From assembly GCF_000429765.1 (NCBI RefSeq), contig NZ_KE386949.1, forward strand, positions 651,940 to 715,939: DNA of 64,000 nucleotides, given 5' to 3'. Below are positions 9,168-15,726 of the stretch, piece by piece (the stretch's first letter is position 1; each line of letters starts with the position of its first letter). The notes beneath the pieces were generated by a model. The model did no database searches, was not told where the DNA came from, and worked only from the letters and a program-made list of their open reading frames with translations. Made by a program: the position numbers and the translations under genes. The DNA comes from Gemmobacter nectariphilus DSM 15620. GTDB lineage: Bacteria > Pseudomonadota > Alphaproteobacteria > Rhodobacterales > Rhodobacteraceae.

Positions 9168-9539
9168 GGCCTGATCCACCGTCAGGCCCGCACGATCCAG
9201 GAGGCAGCCGGGCACATGGGCGGCGCGGGACTGCATCGCCTGGCCTTTGGGGGTCAGGGCGATCAGGACCTGACGCTCATCGGCCTTGTCGCGGCTGCGG
9301 GTGATCAGGCCCTGACCCTCCATCCGCTTGAGCAGGGGGGTCAGCGTGTTCGATTCCAGCCGCAGCGCGCGCCCCAGCATGCCGACCGTCTGCCCGTCCT
9401 GCTGCCACAGCGCCGTCAGCACCAGATATTGCGGATAGGTCAGCCCCAAAGGGTCGAGCAATGGCTTGTAGGCCGCCTGCATCGCGTGATTGGCGGAATA
9501 CAGCGAGAAGCACAGCATGTCGGGCAAGGTGAGGCTCAT
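9108..9539 (-). CDS. ohrR: MarR-family organic-hydroperoxide sensor repressor
   Basis: 143 residues from the ATG at 9539. The reactive cysteine lies in [14 protein letters not shown] (Cys10), the diagnostic OhrR position, followed by a winged helix ([26 protein letters not shown], then the wing [10 protein letters not shown]). A second cysteine, Cys112, makes it a likely 2-Cys OhrR in which peroxide forms an intersubunit disulfide. It is divergent from ohr, the classic target. The last 60 bp overlap the end of queG convergently, so there is no room for a terminator between them. Confidence 0.92.
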   Translation of the reverse strand: MSLTLPDMLCFSLYSANHAMQAAYKPLLDPLGLTYPQYLVLTALWQQDGQTVGMLGRALRLESNTLTPLLKRMEGQGLITRSRDKADERQVLIALTPKGQAMQSRAAHVPGCLLDRAGLTVDQASALRDTIAALRERLVPARP

Positions 9540-9578
9540 CCGGAATGGATAGATCGCGCGCGAGTGAATCGCAAGCGG

Positions 9579-9630
9579 TTGACTTGCGGCAGGGGCGTGG
9601 CTAGATGTATCGCACACGATATAATCGTTA
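9579..9630 (+). promoter_or_regulatory. ohr promoter and probable OhrR operator
   Basis: TTGACT (9579-9584) is spaced 17 bp from a weak TAGATG (9602-9607). Overlapping dyads follow: TATCG-CACA-CGATA and ACGAT-ATA-ATCGT within 9608-9628; the second contains a perfect TATAAT (9620-9625). Dyads across a promoter between ohrR and ohr are where OhrR would bind; binding itself is inferred. Confidence 0.5.
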
Positions 9631-9641
9631 TGGAGGGTATC

Positions 9642-10070
9642 ATGTCGGTTTCCGTTAAATACACCGCATCGGCCACCGCGACGGGTGGCGGGCGCGATGG
9701 CAACAGCGCGCTGGATGATGGCGGGCTGGCCATCAAGATGACCCCGCCCAAGGAACTGGGCGGCAACGGGCAGGGCAACAACCCCGAACAGCTTTTCGCG
9801 CTGGGCTATGCCTCGTGCTATCTGGGGGCGATGCGCTTTGTCGCAGGGGCGGAAAAGCTGGGCGCTGTGCCGCCCGATGCCAGCGTGCGCGCGACCGTCG
9901 GGATCGGCCCGCGCAGCGATGCCGGCTTTGGCCTGACCGTGAAGCTGGAGGTCTCGATGCCCGGTGTCGAACGTGCGGTGGCCGAGAAGATCGCCGAGCG
10001 CGGCCATGTCATTTGCCCCTATTCCCATGCCACCAAGGGCAACATTGCCGTGGAAACCGTCGTCATCTAG
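9642..10070 (+). CDS. ohr: Organic hydroperoxide resistance protein (Ohr)
   Basis: 142 residues from the ATG at 9642, with GGAGG 5 nt upstream. Both redox cysteines of Ohr peroxidases are present: Cys59 in GYASCYLGAM and Cys125 in GHVICPYSHATKGN. The beta-rich N-terminus (VKYTASATATGGGRDG) and NPEQLFA also fit OsmC/Ohr. The enzyme reduces fatty-acid and other organic hydroperoxides using lipoyl-protein thiols. Divergent ohrR 102 bp away almost certainly controls it. Confidence 0.95.
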   Translation: MSVSVKYTASATATGGGRDGNSALDDGGLAIKMTPPKELGGNGQGNNPEQLFALGYASCYLGAMRFVAGAEKLGAVPPDASVRATVGIGPRSDAGFGLTVKLEVSMPGVERAVAEKIAERGHVICPYSHATKGNIAVETVVI

Positions 10071-10155
10071 GCAAATCCTCGCCCGGGCCCTACAAGCGGG
10101 CTTGGGTGGGGCAGGGAAATGCGCTAGTTTGGCGTCCCGTTCCGAGGAGGAGCCC

Positions 10156-10338
10156 ATGCAACGTCCAACCGAAGGCCGCCATATCGCCGACCGCCGCGCC
10201 CCTGCGGGCAAGGCCCGCACGGCCGCGTTCCTGCGACTTGATCGCGCCCCGCGCGAGACCTTTCATGTCTCGCGCGATGGTGCAGGCGCGAACCGGATCG
10301 TTCAATTCCTGCGTATTGCGCGGGGCCGACTGGCGTAA
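10156..10338 (+). CDS. Small basic protein of 60 residues, copy A of a tandem pair
   Basis: ATG at 10156 with GAGGAG 4-9 nt upstream gives a 60-residue, Arg-rich protein with no cysteine, signal peptide or membrane helix. I recognise no family. Its C-terminus (NRIVQFLRIARGRLA) matches that of the next small gene (10396-10578; ALVQFMRLARQAARA) at the same distance from the end, which argues that both are real, related genes. It lies 86 bp after ohr on the same strand and could be read with it. Function unknown. Confidence 0.6.
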   Translation: MQRPTEGRHIADRRAPAGKARTAAFLRLDRAPRETFHVSRDGAGANRIVQFLRIARGRLA

Positions 10339-10356
10339 CTGTCATCATTCCGCCGC

Positions 10357-10383
10357 GTTCCGCCGCCAGGATCGCGGCGGAAC
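10357..10383 (+). promoter_or_regulatory. 10-bp hairpin ending at a ribosome-binding site
   Basis: Arms 10357-10366 (GTTCCGCCGC) and 10374-10383 (GCGGCGGAAC) pair perfectly with a 7-nt loop. The GGAG of the following small gene starts at 10384, directly after the stem. It could terminate copy A transcripts or gate translation of copy B. Confidence 0.5.
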
Positions 10384-10395
10384 GGAGTGTGTATG

Positions 10396-10578
10396 ATGCG
10401 GCGAGACAAGATCAAGGTAATGCGCCCGGCGGCCCCGGCCGGGCTGAAAGCGTTCTGGGCCTATGCTCGGGCCGATGTGGCCCCGCTGGCCCCCTTGCGC
10501 GTGGTTCCGCCCGAGCGTCAGAGCGCGCGGGCGCTGGTGCAGTTCATGCGCCTTGCCCGGCAAGCGGCACGGGCCTGA
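10396..10578 (+). CDS. Small basic protein of 60 residues, copy B of a tandem pair
   Basis: Of two consecutive ATGs (10393 and 10396), the second is 8 nt from GGAG (10384-10387) and gives exactly 60 residues, the same length as copy A. The composition is basic and Ala-rich, with a Trp-containing middle (LKAFWAYARADVAPL). The C-terminal pattern [IL]VQF[LM]R[IL]AR is shared with copy A. It ends 15 bp before the convergent GNAT gene. No known family is recognised. Confidence 0.55.
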   Translation: MRRDKIKVMRPAAPAGLKAFWAYARADVAPLAPLRVVPPERQSARALVQFMRLARQAARA

Positions 10579-10593
10579 CGGCCCGCGCCTGTC

Positions 10594-11085
10594 CTAGGCC
10601 CCGAAAGCCGGGTCATAGCTGACGAGGCCGTCCGGCACAGGACCATCAAAGGCCAGCGCCTGGAAATAGGCCGCCGGCGGGCCAGGATAGCGCAGCCCGC
10701 CCACGACAAAGCCAAATCGGCCGTAATACCGCGGATCCCCCAGCACCACACAACCCGCCGCCCCCTGGGCGCGCAAGGCTGCAAGCCCCTGACGGATCAG
10801 CGCGCTGCCGATCCCGCTGCGTTGGTGCCCTGGCGCGACCGAGATCGGGCCAAGGCCGAACCAGCCCTGTGCCTGTGGGGTGAGGCTGACCGGGGAAAAG
10901 GCGACATGGCCAAGGATCGCGCCCCCTTCGTCGGCCACCAGCGACAGGTGCAGCGCGCCGCCCGTGCGCAGGGCATCGACGATGGCGGCCTCGGTCCCGC
11001 TGCTGTGCGGGGCGGTGGCAAAGGCGGCGGTGGTCAGGGCGCGGATCGCGGCGCCGTCGGTCGGCCGTTCGTTGCGAATGTCCAT
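10594..11085 (-). CDS. GNAT-family N-acetyltransferase, possible YjhQ-type antitoxin partner
   Basis: 163 residues from the ATG at 11085 (AAAGGA upstream). The acetyl-CoA site is clear: GLGPISVAPGHQRSGIGSALIRQGL (about residues 77-101), with VLGDPRYYGRFGF following, as in the YhbS branch of GNAT enzymes. It lies 11 bp after the yjhX-like gene on the same strand. In E. coli yjhX (topAI, toxin) is followed by yjhQ, an acetyltransferase reported to act as its antitoxin. The antitoxin role here is inferred from this shared order only; an ordinary small-molecule acetyltransferase is the alternative. Confidence 0.85.
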   Translation of the reverse strand: MDIRNERPTDGAAIRALTTAAFATAPHSSGTEAAIVDALRTGGALHLSLVADEGGAILGHVAFSPVSLTPQAQGWFGLGPISVAPGHQRSGIGSALIRQGLAALRAQGAAGCVVLGDPRYYGRFGFVVGGLRYPGPPAAYFQALAFDGPVPDGLVSYDPAFGA

Positions 11086-11096
11086 ATCTGGTCCTT

Positions 11097-11354
11097 TCAG
11101 CGATTGTCGGCCTGGGCCCGCACCGAGCGGCGCCCCAGATCCGAGATACGGTAAGGTTGAGCGTTGCGCGACTCGATCAGCCGCTTGCGCCTGAGGCCCG
11201 CAAAGATCGCGGGTGTGCAGTCGCTCAGGATCAGCCCGTCGCGGGTGACGCACAGGGTTTCGGTGACACGGCCGTTGGGGCCGCGGGTATGGCGGATGCA
11301 TCCGCCCTGCGCCAGCGCGTGCAACACGCGCTGTTCGATGCGAGAGATGTTCAT
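11097..11354 (-). CDS. yjhX: YjhX family protein (TopAI-like topoisomerase I inhibitor, toxin)
   Basis: 85 residues matching the UPF0386/YjhX family along the whole length: MNISRIEQRVLHALAQGG, RDGLILSDCTPAIF, and the C-terminal QPYRISDLGRRSVRAQADNR. E. coli YjhX (TopAI) binds topoisomerase I, blocks DNA and RNA synthesis and arrests growth. Directly downstream is a GNAT gene, the same order as E. coli yjhX-yjhQ. In many alphaproteobacteria the gene is a solitary chromosomal copy, so toxicity here cannot be assumed. The ribosome-binding site is weak. Confidence 0.88.
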   Translation of the reverse strand: MNISRIEQRVLHALAQGGCIRHTRGPNGRVTETLCVTRDGLILSDCTPAIFAGLRRKRLIESRNAQPYRISDLGRRSVRAQADNR

Positions 11355-11447
11355 GGAAGTTTGCCGGGATTGTCAGAACACTGAACGCATGGGCATCAGG
11401 CCCGGCGCCGGCCGGGGATGCGCCTTGCGGCGATCTGCCCGTGATGG

Positions 11448-11462
11448 GCAGTCAGTGACTGC
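11448..11462. promoter_or_regulatory. 15-bp perfect palindrome upstream of yjhX
   Basis: GCAGTCA-G-TGACTGC, 94 bp upstream of the yjhX start and 147 bp upstream of the SDR start. A second hairpin, CTGCCC-GTGAT-GGGCAG, overlaps it on the left. An operator for either divergent gene is plausible; nothing identifies the protein that would bind. Confidence 0.4.
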
Positions 11463-11608
11463 GGACAAGCTCCGACATCGACAATTCCTCGCCCCTGGCT
11501 TGTGGAATGGGGGCAAGATGGGCGCAGGGGGGCGGCCTGTCAACCGGCCCGGCTTGTGGCCGGCGCGCTTTGCGCCCTAGGTTGACCCTGGGAACACGGG
11601 GGGGCAGG

Positions 11609-12304
11609 ATGGACAAGGTTGCGCTGGCAAGCGGGGCTGCGCGCGGGATCGGGCGCGCCATCGCGCTGGATTTGCGGCGCGATCATCGGGTTGCCACCAC
11701 CTGGAACACGACCGAGCCCGAGGGACTGCCAGACGACGTTCTGGCCATCCGCGCCGATCTGGCCGATCTGCCGGCGGCAGAGCAGGTGATCGCCAGGGTG
11801 ATCGCGCGCTTTGGCCAGCTGGATGTGATCGTCAACAATGCGGGCATCATGGACCATTCGCCGATCGACGGTGCCGATGGCGCGGCGATGCAGCAGCTGC
11901 TGGCCGTGAACCTGCTGGCGCCGGGCGCGCTGCTGGCGGCAGCGCTGCCGCATCTGCGGCCGGGCGCGGCGGTGGTCAATATCTCGTCAGTCAATGCGGT
12001 GCTGCCGCCCATGGGTGCGGCGATCTATGGTGCCAGCAAGGCGGGGCTGGATCTGTGGACCCGCGGCGCCGCCAAGGAACTGGGCCCGCGCGGCATCCGC
12101 GTCAATGCGGTGGCGCCGGGCGCGATCAACACGCCGGAGGCGACGCGGCCGCCCGATCTGACCGAATTGTTTGTCAAGGAAACCGCGCTTGGCCGCATCG
12201 GCACGCCCGAAGACATCGCCCGCGCCGTGCGTTTTCTGGCCAGCGATGAGGCCGCCTTCATCACCGGCGAGGTGCTGACCGTCTCGGGCGGCTACCGGCT
12301 TTAG
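11609..12304 (+). CDS. Short-chain dehydrogenase/reductase (FabG-like)
   Basis: 231 residues from the ATG at 11609. The cofactor motif SGAARGIGRAI, NNAGIMDHS, the catalytic Ser in VNISSVNAV and YGASKAG (YxxxK) are all in place, and the C-terminus ends TGEVLTVSGGYRL as in classical SDRs. Arg at the end of the second strand (DLRRDHRVATTWN) does not settle NAD versus NADP. It probably reduces a ketone or oxidises an alcohol; fatty-acid synthesis is unlikely to be its role because no fab or acp gene is near. It stands alone between yjhX and ilvE. Confidence 0.87.
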   Translation: MDKVALASGAARGIGRAIALDLRRDHRVATTWNTTEPEGLPDDVLAIRADLADLPAAEQVIARVIARFGQLDVIVNNAGIMDHSPIDGADGAAMQQLLAVNLLAPGALLAAALPHLRPGAAVVNISSVNAVLPPMGAAIYGASKAGLDLWTRGAAKELGPRGIRVNAVAPGAINTPEATRPPDLTELFVKETALGRIGTPEDIARAVRFLASDEAAFITGEVLTVSGGYRL

Positions 12305-12306
12305 GA

Positions 12307-12329
12307 GGGCCGCCCCGAAAGGGCGGCCC
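12307..12329. terminator. Bidirectional hairpin between SDR and ilvE
   Basis: GGGCCGCCC (12307-12315) and GGGCGGCCC (12321-12329) form a perfect 9-bp stem with a CGAAA loop. It starts 3 bp after the SDR stop and ends 7 bp before the ilvE stop on the other strand. No T run follows on either side. Confidence 0.65.
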
Positions 12330-12335
12330 CCGAAG

Positions 12336-13205
12336 TCAGGCGCGCACCAGCGCCTCGTAGGCGTTGGCGACGTCGCGCGTCAGCTGGCCCACCTGGAAGT
12401 GATGCTCGCCGATCTGGCCCACGGGCGTCACTTCGGCTGCGGTGCCGGTCAGCCAGCACTGCTGGAAGGTCGGCAGCTCCTCGGGCAGGATGTGGCGCTC
12501 GTGCACCTTGATCCCCATGTCCTTCATCATGGCGATGACGGTCTGGCGGGTGATCCCGTTCAGGATGCAATCCGGCAGCGGCGTGTGCACTTCGCCATCG
12601 CGGACGAAGAAGATGTTCGCCCCGGTCGCCTCGGCCACATAGCCGCGATAGTCGTAGAACAGCGCGTCCGAACAGCCCTTGGCCATGGCCGCATGTTTCG
12701 ACATGGTGCAGATCATGTAAAGGCCGCTGGCCTTGGCCGCCGTCGGGATCGTCTCGGGCGAGGGACGTTTCCACTTGGCGATGTCCAGCTTCGCACCTTG
12801 CCATTTGGCGTCACCGTAATAGGCGCCCCATTCCCAGCAGGTCACAGCCATACGCACCGGGTTCTGGTTCGCGGCAACGCCCATGTCCGGGCCCGACCCG
12901 CGCCAGGCCAGCACACGCACATAGGCATCTTCAAAGCCATTGGCGTGCAGGGTGGCGTATTTCGCCTCTTCGATCTGGTCGACCGTATAAGGCAGGTCCA
13001 TATCCAGCATCTTGGCCGAGTCGATCAGCCGCTGCGAATGTTCACGCCCCTTGAAGATCTTGCCGCTGTAGCAGCGCTCGCCCTCGAACACAGACGAGGC
13101 ATAGTGCAGGGCATGGGTCAGGATGTGGACCTTGGCATCGCGCCAGTCCACCAGTTGCCCGTCCATCCAGATCTTGCCGTCACGGTCGTCATAAGCCCCG
13201 GCCAT
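12336..13205 (-). CDS. ilvE: Branched-chain amino acid aminotransferase
   Basis: The ATG at 13205 has AGGAGG 6 nt upstream. The 289-residue product is a fold-type IV PLP enzyme: TAAKASG with the Schiff-base lysine (Lys158), YVAEATGANIFFV, ILNGITRQTV, and FLTGTAAEVTPV in the variant WLTGTAAEVTPV. It catalyses the last step of Val, Leu and Ile synthesis with glutamate as amino donor. It is divergent from petP across 154 bp that holds copy 2 of the dispersed element. Confidence 0.95.
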   Translation of the reverse strand: MAGAYDDRDGKIWMDGQLVDWRDAKVHILTHALHYASSVFEGERCYSGKIFKGREHSQRLIDSAKMLDMDLPYTVDQIEEAKYATLHANGFEDAYVRVLAWRGSGPDMGVAANQNPVRMAVTCWEWGAYYGDAKWQGAKLDIAKWKRPSPETIPTAAKASGLYMICTMSKHAAMAKGCSDALFYDYRGYVAEATGANIFFVRDGEVHTPLPDCILNGITRQTVIAMMKDMGIKVHERHILPEELPTFQQCWLTGTAAEVTPVGQIGEHHFQVGQLTRDVANAYEALVRA

Positions 13206-13220
13206 TGGTTCCTCCTGCGC

Positions 13221-13243
13221 CTGGGTATTTCCAAAAGTTGCGC
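13221..13243 (+). repeat. Dispersed GG(A)TATTT element, copy 2
   Basis: CTGGGTATTTCC followed by AAAAGTTGCGC, in the ilvE-petP divergent gap. The most degenerate copy; see 14605-14635. Confidence 0.35.
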
Positions 13244-13359
13244 AGTTTCCACCTTCATCCGACAGGATATTGCGCCAAATCGAGACCGGATTACCGATTC
13301 GGACTTGGAAAGTCAACAAGGCTGACATAAAACGCCAAAAAGAGGCGAAAGGCGGATCG

Positions 13360-13872
13360 ATGGACAAGGGTGCGGCGCCCGGCGGCGGCGAGACGTTGCT
13401 GTTCCTGACGGATGAACAGCTGCGTCAGGGGATCGAGGCGGTGTTCTTCGCCTATCGCGGCTTCACGGCCGATCCTGACCGGATTCTCGAGGCCAAGGGC
13501 TATGGCCGGGCGCATCACAGGGCGATCCACTTCATCAACCGGGCGCCGGGGACGACGGTGAACAACCTGCTGGCGATCCTTGGGGTGACCAAGCAAAGCC
13601 TCAACCGTGTCCTGCGCACCCTGATCGAGGACGGGCTGGTCGAAAGCCGCATCGGCCGGGTCGACAAGCGCGAGCGGCATCTGTTCCTGACGCCCAAGGG
13701 CGAGGATCTGGAACGCGCCCTGTCCGATGCGCAGCGGGCGCGGATGCGCGCGGCTTACCGTGCGGCCGGGCCCGCCGCCGTTGCCGGCTTTCGCCAGGTG
13801 CTTGAGGCGATGATGGACCCCGAGCAGCGCAGTCAGTATCTTTCGCTGCGCGAAGGCGGAGGGAATGGATGA
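13360..13872 (+). CDS. petP: MarR-family regulator, PetP homologue
   Basis: 170 residues from the ATG at 13360. The winged helix is complete: RAHHRAIHFINR, TVNNLLAILGVTKQSLNRVLRTLIEDGLV (recognition helix) and the wing SRIGRVDKRERHLFLTPKG. The stop overlaps the response-regulator start (ATGA). A MarR gene coupled to an OmpR-type regulator matches the petP-petR pair described in Rhodobacter capsulatus, where they precede the cytochrome bc1 genes and affect respiration and photosynthesis. Here petABC does not follow. The symbol rests on this arrangement as well as the family. Confidence 0.82.
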   Translation: MDKGAAPGGGETLLFLTDEQLRQGIEAVFFAYRGFTADPDRILEAKGYGRAHHRAIHFINRAPGTTVNNLLAILGVTKQSLNRVLRTLIEDGLVESRIGRVDKRERHLFLTPKGEDLERALSDAQRARMRAAYRAAGPAAVAGFRQVLEAMMDPEQRSQYLSLREGGGNG

Positions 13873-14579
13873 CCGACAGCGCACCCCTGCATCTGCTTGT
13901 GGTCGATGATGACGACCGCATCCGTGGCCTCTTGCAGAAGTTCCTGATGCGGAGCGGCTATCTGGTCTCGACCGCGCCCGATGCGGCGCGGGCGCGGCGG
14001 CTGATGTCGGGGCTGGATTTCGACCTGCTGGTCGTTGACGTGATGATGCCGGGCGAAGATGGCATCAGCCTGACGCGGGCCCTGCGCGATCAGGGGCAGG
14101 TGGTGCCCGTGCTGCTCTTGACCGCGCGGGGCGAGGCGGAAAGCCGCATCGACGGGCTGGAGGCAGGGGCGGACGACTATCTGGTCAAACCCTTCGAGCC
14201 GCGCGAATTGCTGCTGCGGATCAACGCGATCCTGCGCCGGGTGCCGCAACCGCTGAAACCGGCGCCGGCCGCGGCGCGCAACCTGACGCTGGGTCCGCTG
14301 CGCTATGATGTCGACCGGGCCGAACTGTGGCAGGGCGATCAGCCGATCCGCCTGACCACCACGGAAATCGCCCTGATGCGCATCTTCGCCGCCCGCGCGG
14401 GCGAGGTTGTCGGGCGCGAGAAGCTGGTGGCCGAACTGGGCGGTGACGAGGCGCAGGCCAGCGAACGCGCGGTCGATGTCCAGATCACCCGCCTGCGTCG
14501 CAAGATCGAACCCGATCCCAAACAGCCGCGCTACCTGCAAACCATCCGCGGCGAGGGCTATCGGCTGGCGCCGGACTAA
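13869..14579 (+). CDS. petR: OmpR/PhoB-family response regulator, PetR homologue
   Basis: 236 residues. The receiver domain (about 8-124) has the acidic pocket VVDDDD, phosphoacceptor Asp57 in LLVVDVMMPGEDG, and the conserved Lys in DDYLVKPFEPREL. The C-terminal winged helix (about 140-233) ends RLRRKIEPDPKQPRYLQTIRGEGYRL. It is translationally coupled to petP and has no histidine kinase beside it. The EnvZ-like kinase at 56557-57858 is the only kinase in the window and a possible but unproven partner. Control of membrane or respiratory genes is the expected role. Confidence 0.88.
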   Translation: MTDSAPLHLLVVDDDDRIRGLLQKFLMRSGYLVSTAPDAARARRLMSGLDFDLLVVDVMMPGEDGISLTRALRDQGQVVPVLLLTARGEAESRIDGLEAGADDYLVKPFEPRELLLRINAILRRVPQPLKPAPAAARNLTLGPLRYDVDRAELWQGDQPIRLTTTEIALMRIFAARAGEVVGREKLVAELGGDEAQASERAVDVQITRLRRKIEPDPKQPRYLQTIRGEGYRLAPD

Positions 14580-14604
14580 GGCCCGCGATTCGCGAGCCAG
14601 CGCC

Positions 14605-14635
14605 CCCTTTCATCTTTCGAAAAATACCCCGGGGG
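14605..14635 (-). repeat. Dispersed GG(A)TATTT element, copy 3
   Basis: Read on the minus strand: C/G-rich lead, then GGGTATTTTTCGAAAGATGA and AAGGGGG. Eight intergenic copies occur in the window (8074, 13221, 14605, 15689, 25731, 42711, 46436, 49513). All share a GC-rich start, GG(A)TATTT, 2-4 bases, then a purine-rich GRMARATGAAAG-like end. None lies in a conserved coding region. A fixed short element of this clade is likely; its role (processing, binding, or a mobile miniature) is unknown. Confidence 0.6.
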
Positions 14636-14661
14636 TGCGGGGGCTGGCCCCCGCTGCCGAC

Positions 14662-14737
14662 GCTTGCCACCGGCGCATGCTCAATGCGGCTTGCCCCCGG
14701 CAGCAGACACTTGCCACAGGCGCAAGCTCAGCGCGGC
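14662..14737. repeat. Two imperfect 28-bp direct repeats at the 3' end of the pot operon
   Basis: Copies at 14662-14690 and 14710-14737 share CTTGCCAC, GGCGCA, GCTCA and GCGGC in order, with a few mismatches. The second copy runs into the last codons of the permease gene (minus strand), so the first looks like a duplicated gene tail. Confidence 0.5.
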
Positions 14738-15639
14738 GTGACGCCGCGCAGCCGCTCGGACCGGCGCCGGAGCAGCTCGACCGTGGTCAGAAGCGCGATG
14801 GAGACGATCACAAGAATGGTCGCGACCGACAGGATGGCGGGGCTGATCTGTTCGCGAATGCCGTTCCACATCTGGCGCGGAATCGTCTGCTGGTCATGGG
14901 CCGCGACAAACAGCACCACCACCACCTCGTCGAACGAGGTGACAAAGGCGAACAGCGCCCCCGACACGATCCCAGGCAGGATCAGCGGCATGGTGATGCG
15001 AAAGAAGCTGGTCGAGGGCGAGGCGCCAAGGCTGGCCGCGGCGCGCGTCAGCGAATGGTCAAAGCCCACCAGCGTTGCGGTGACGGTGATGATGACAAAG
15101 GGAATGCCCAGCGTCGCATGGGCCAGGATGATGCCGATATAGCTGCCCGCCAGCCCGGTCATCGAATAGAAGAAGAACAGCCCCGTGGCCGTGATGATCA
15201 GCGGCACGATCATTGGCGAGATCAGCACCGCCATGATGGCGCTGCGAAACGGCATCTCGGGCCGAGAGAGCCCAAGCGCCGCCAATGTGCCCAGAGCCGT
15301 GGCCAACAGGGTCGAGAATACCCCGATGATGATCGAGTTTTTCGTCGCCTTGATCCAATGCGCATTGGCCCAGGCATCGGCCCACCAGCTGGCATCGCGC
15401 GCGGCATCGGGGGACTGCATCCCGAAGGTCAGCAGCGTGTCATACCAGCGCAGGCTGTAACCCTCGGGGTCGAGGGCGAGCATCCTTTCGGTGAAGGTGA
15501 AATAGGGCTCGACGTTGAAGGACAGCGGAATGACGATCAGGATCGGCGCGATCAGGAACAGGAAGACCAGCGCGCAGATCACCCGATAGGCGTACTGCCA
15601 GAGCCGTTCCAGGGGGGTGGCGTAGCTGGGAATGGGCAT
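14728..15639 (-). CDS. ABC transporter permease, PotC type
   Basis: 303 residues from the ATG at 15639. Six hydrophobic segments are visible, and the EAA loop that contacts the ATPase is GFDHSLTRAAASLGASPSTSFFRITMPLILPG (about 185-216). The N-terminus (YRVICALVFLFLIAPILIVIPLSF) and topology match PotC-like BPD permeases for polyamines, Fe(3+) or related cations. It is the last gene of a four-gene minus-strand operon: ATPase, binding protein, PotB-type and PotC-type permeases. A 49-bp run to the next feature includes direct repeats. Confidence 0.9.
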   Translation of the reverse strand: MPIPSYATPLERLWQYAYRVICALVFLFLIAPILIVIPLSFNVEPYFTFTERMLALDPEGYSLRWYDTLLTFGMQSPDAARDASWWADAWANAHWIKATKNSIIIGVFSTLLATALGTLAALGLSRPEMPFRSAIMAVLISPMIVPLIITATGLFFFYSMTGLAGSYIGIILAHATLGIPFVIITVTATLVGFDHSLTRAAASLGASPSTSFFRITMPLILPGIVSGALFAFVTSFDEVVVVLFVAAHDQQTIPRQMWNGIREQISPAILSVATILVIVSIALLTTVELLRRRSERLRGVTPR

Positions 15640-15688
15640 CCGTGGTTCCTGTGTCTGAGGTAGAGCCGGGGGTTTCACACCCCCGGAC

Positions 15689-15720
15689 CCCCGTGGGATA
15701 TTTGTGGACAGATGAAAGGG
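15689..15720 (+). repeat. Dispersed GG(A)TATTT element, copy 4
   Basis: CCCCGTGGGATATTTGTG then GACAGATGAAAGGG, located between the two permease genes of the pot-like operon, antisense to them. Closest in sequence to copy 5. Confidence 0.5.
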
Positions 15721-15726
15721 CGGGGG

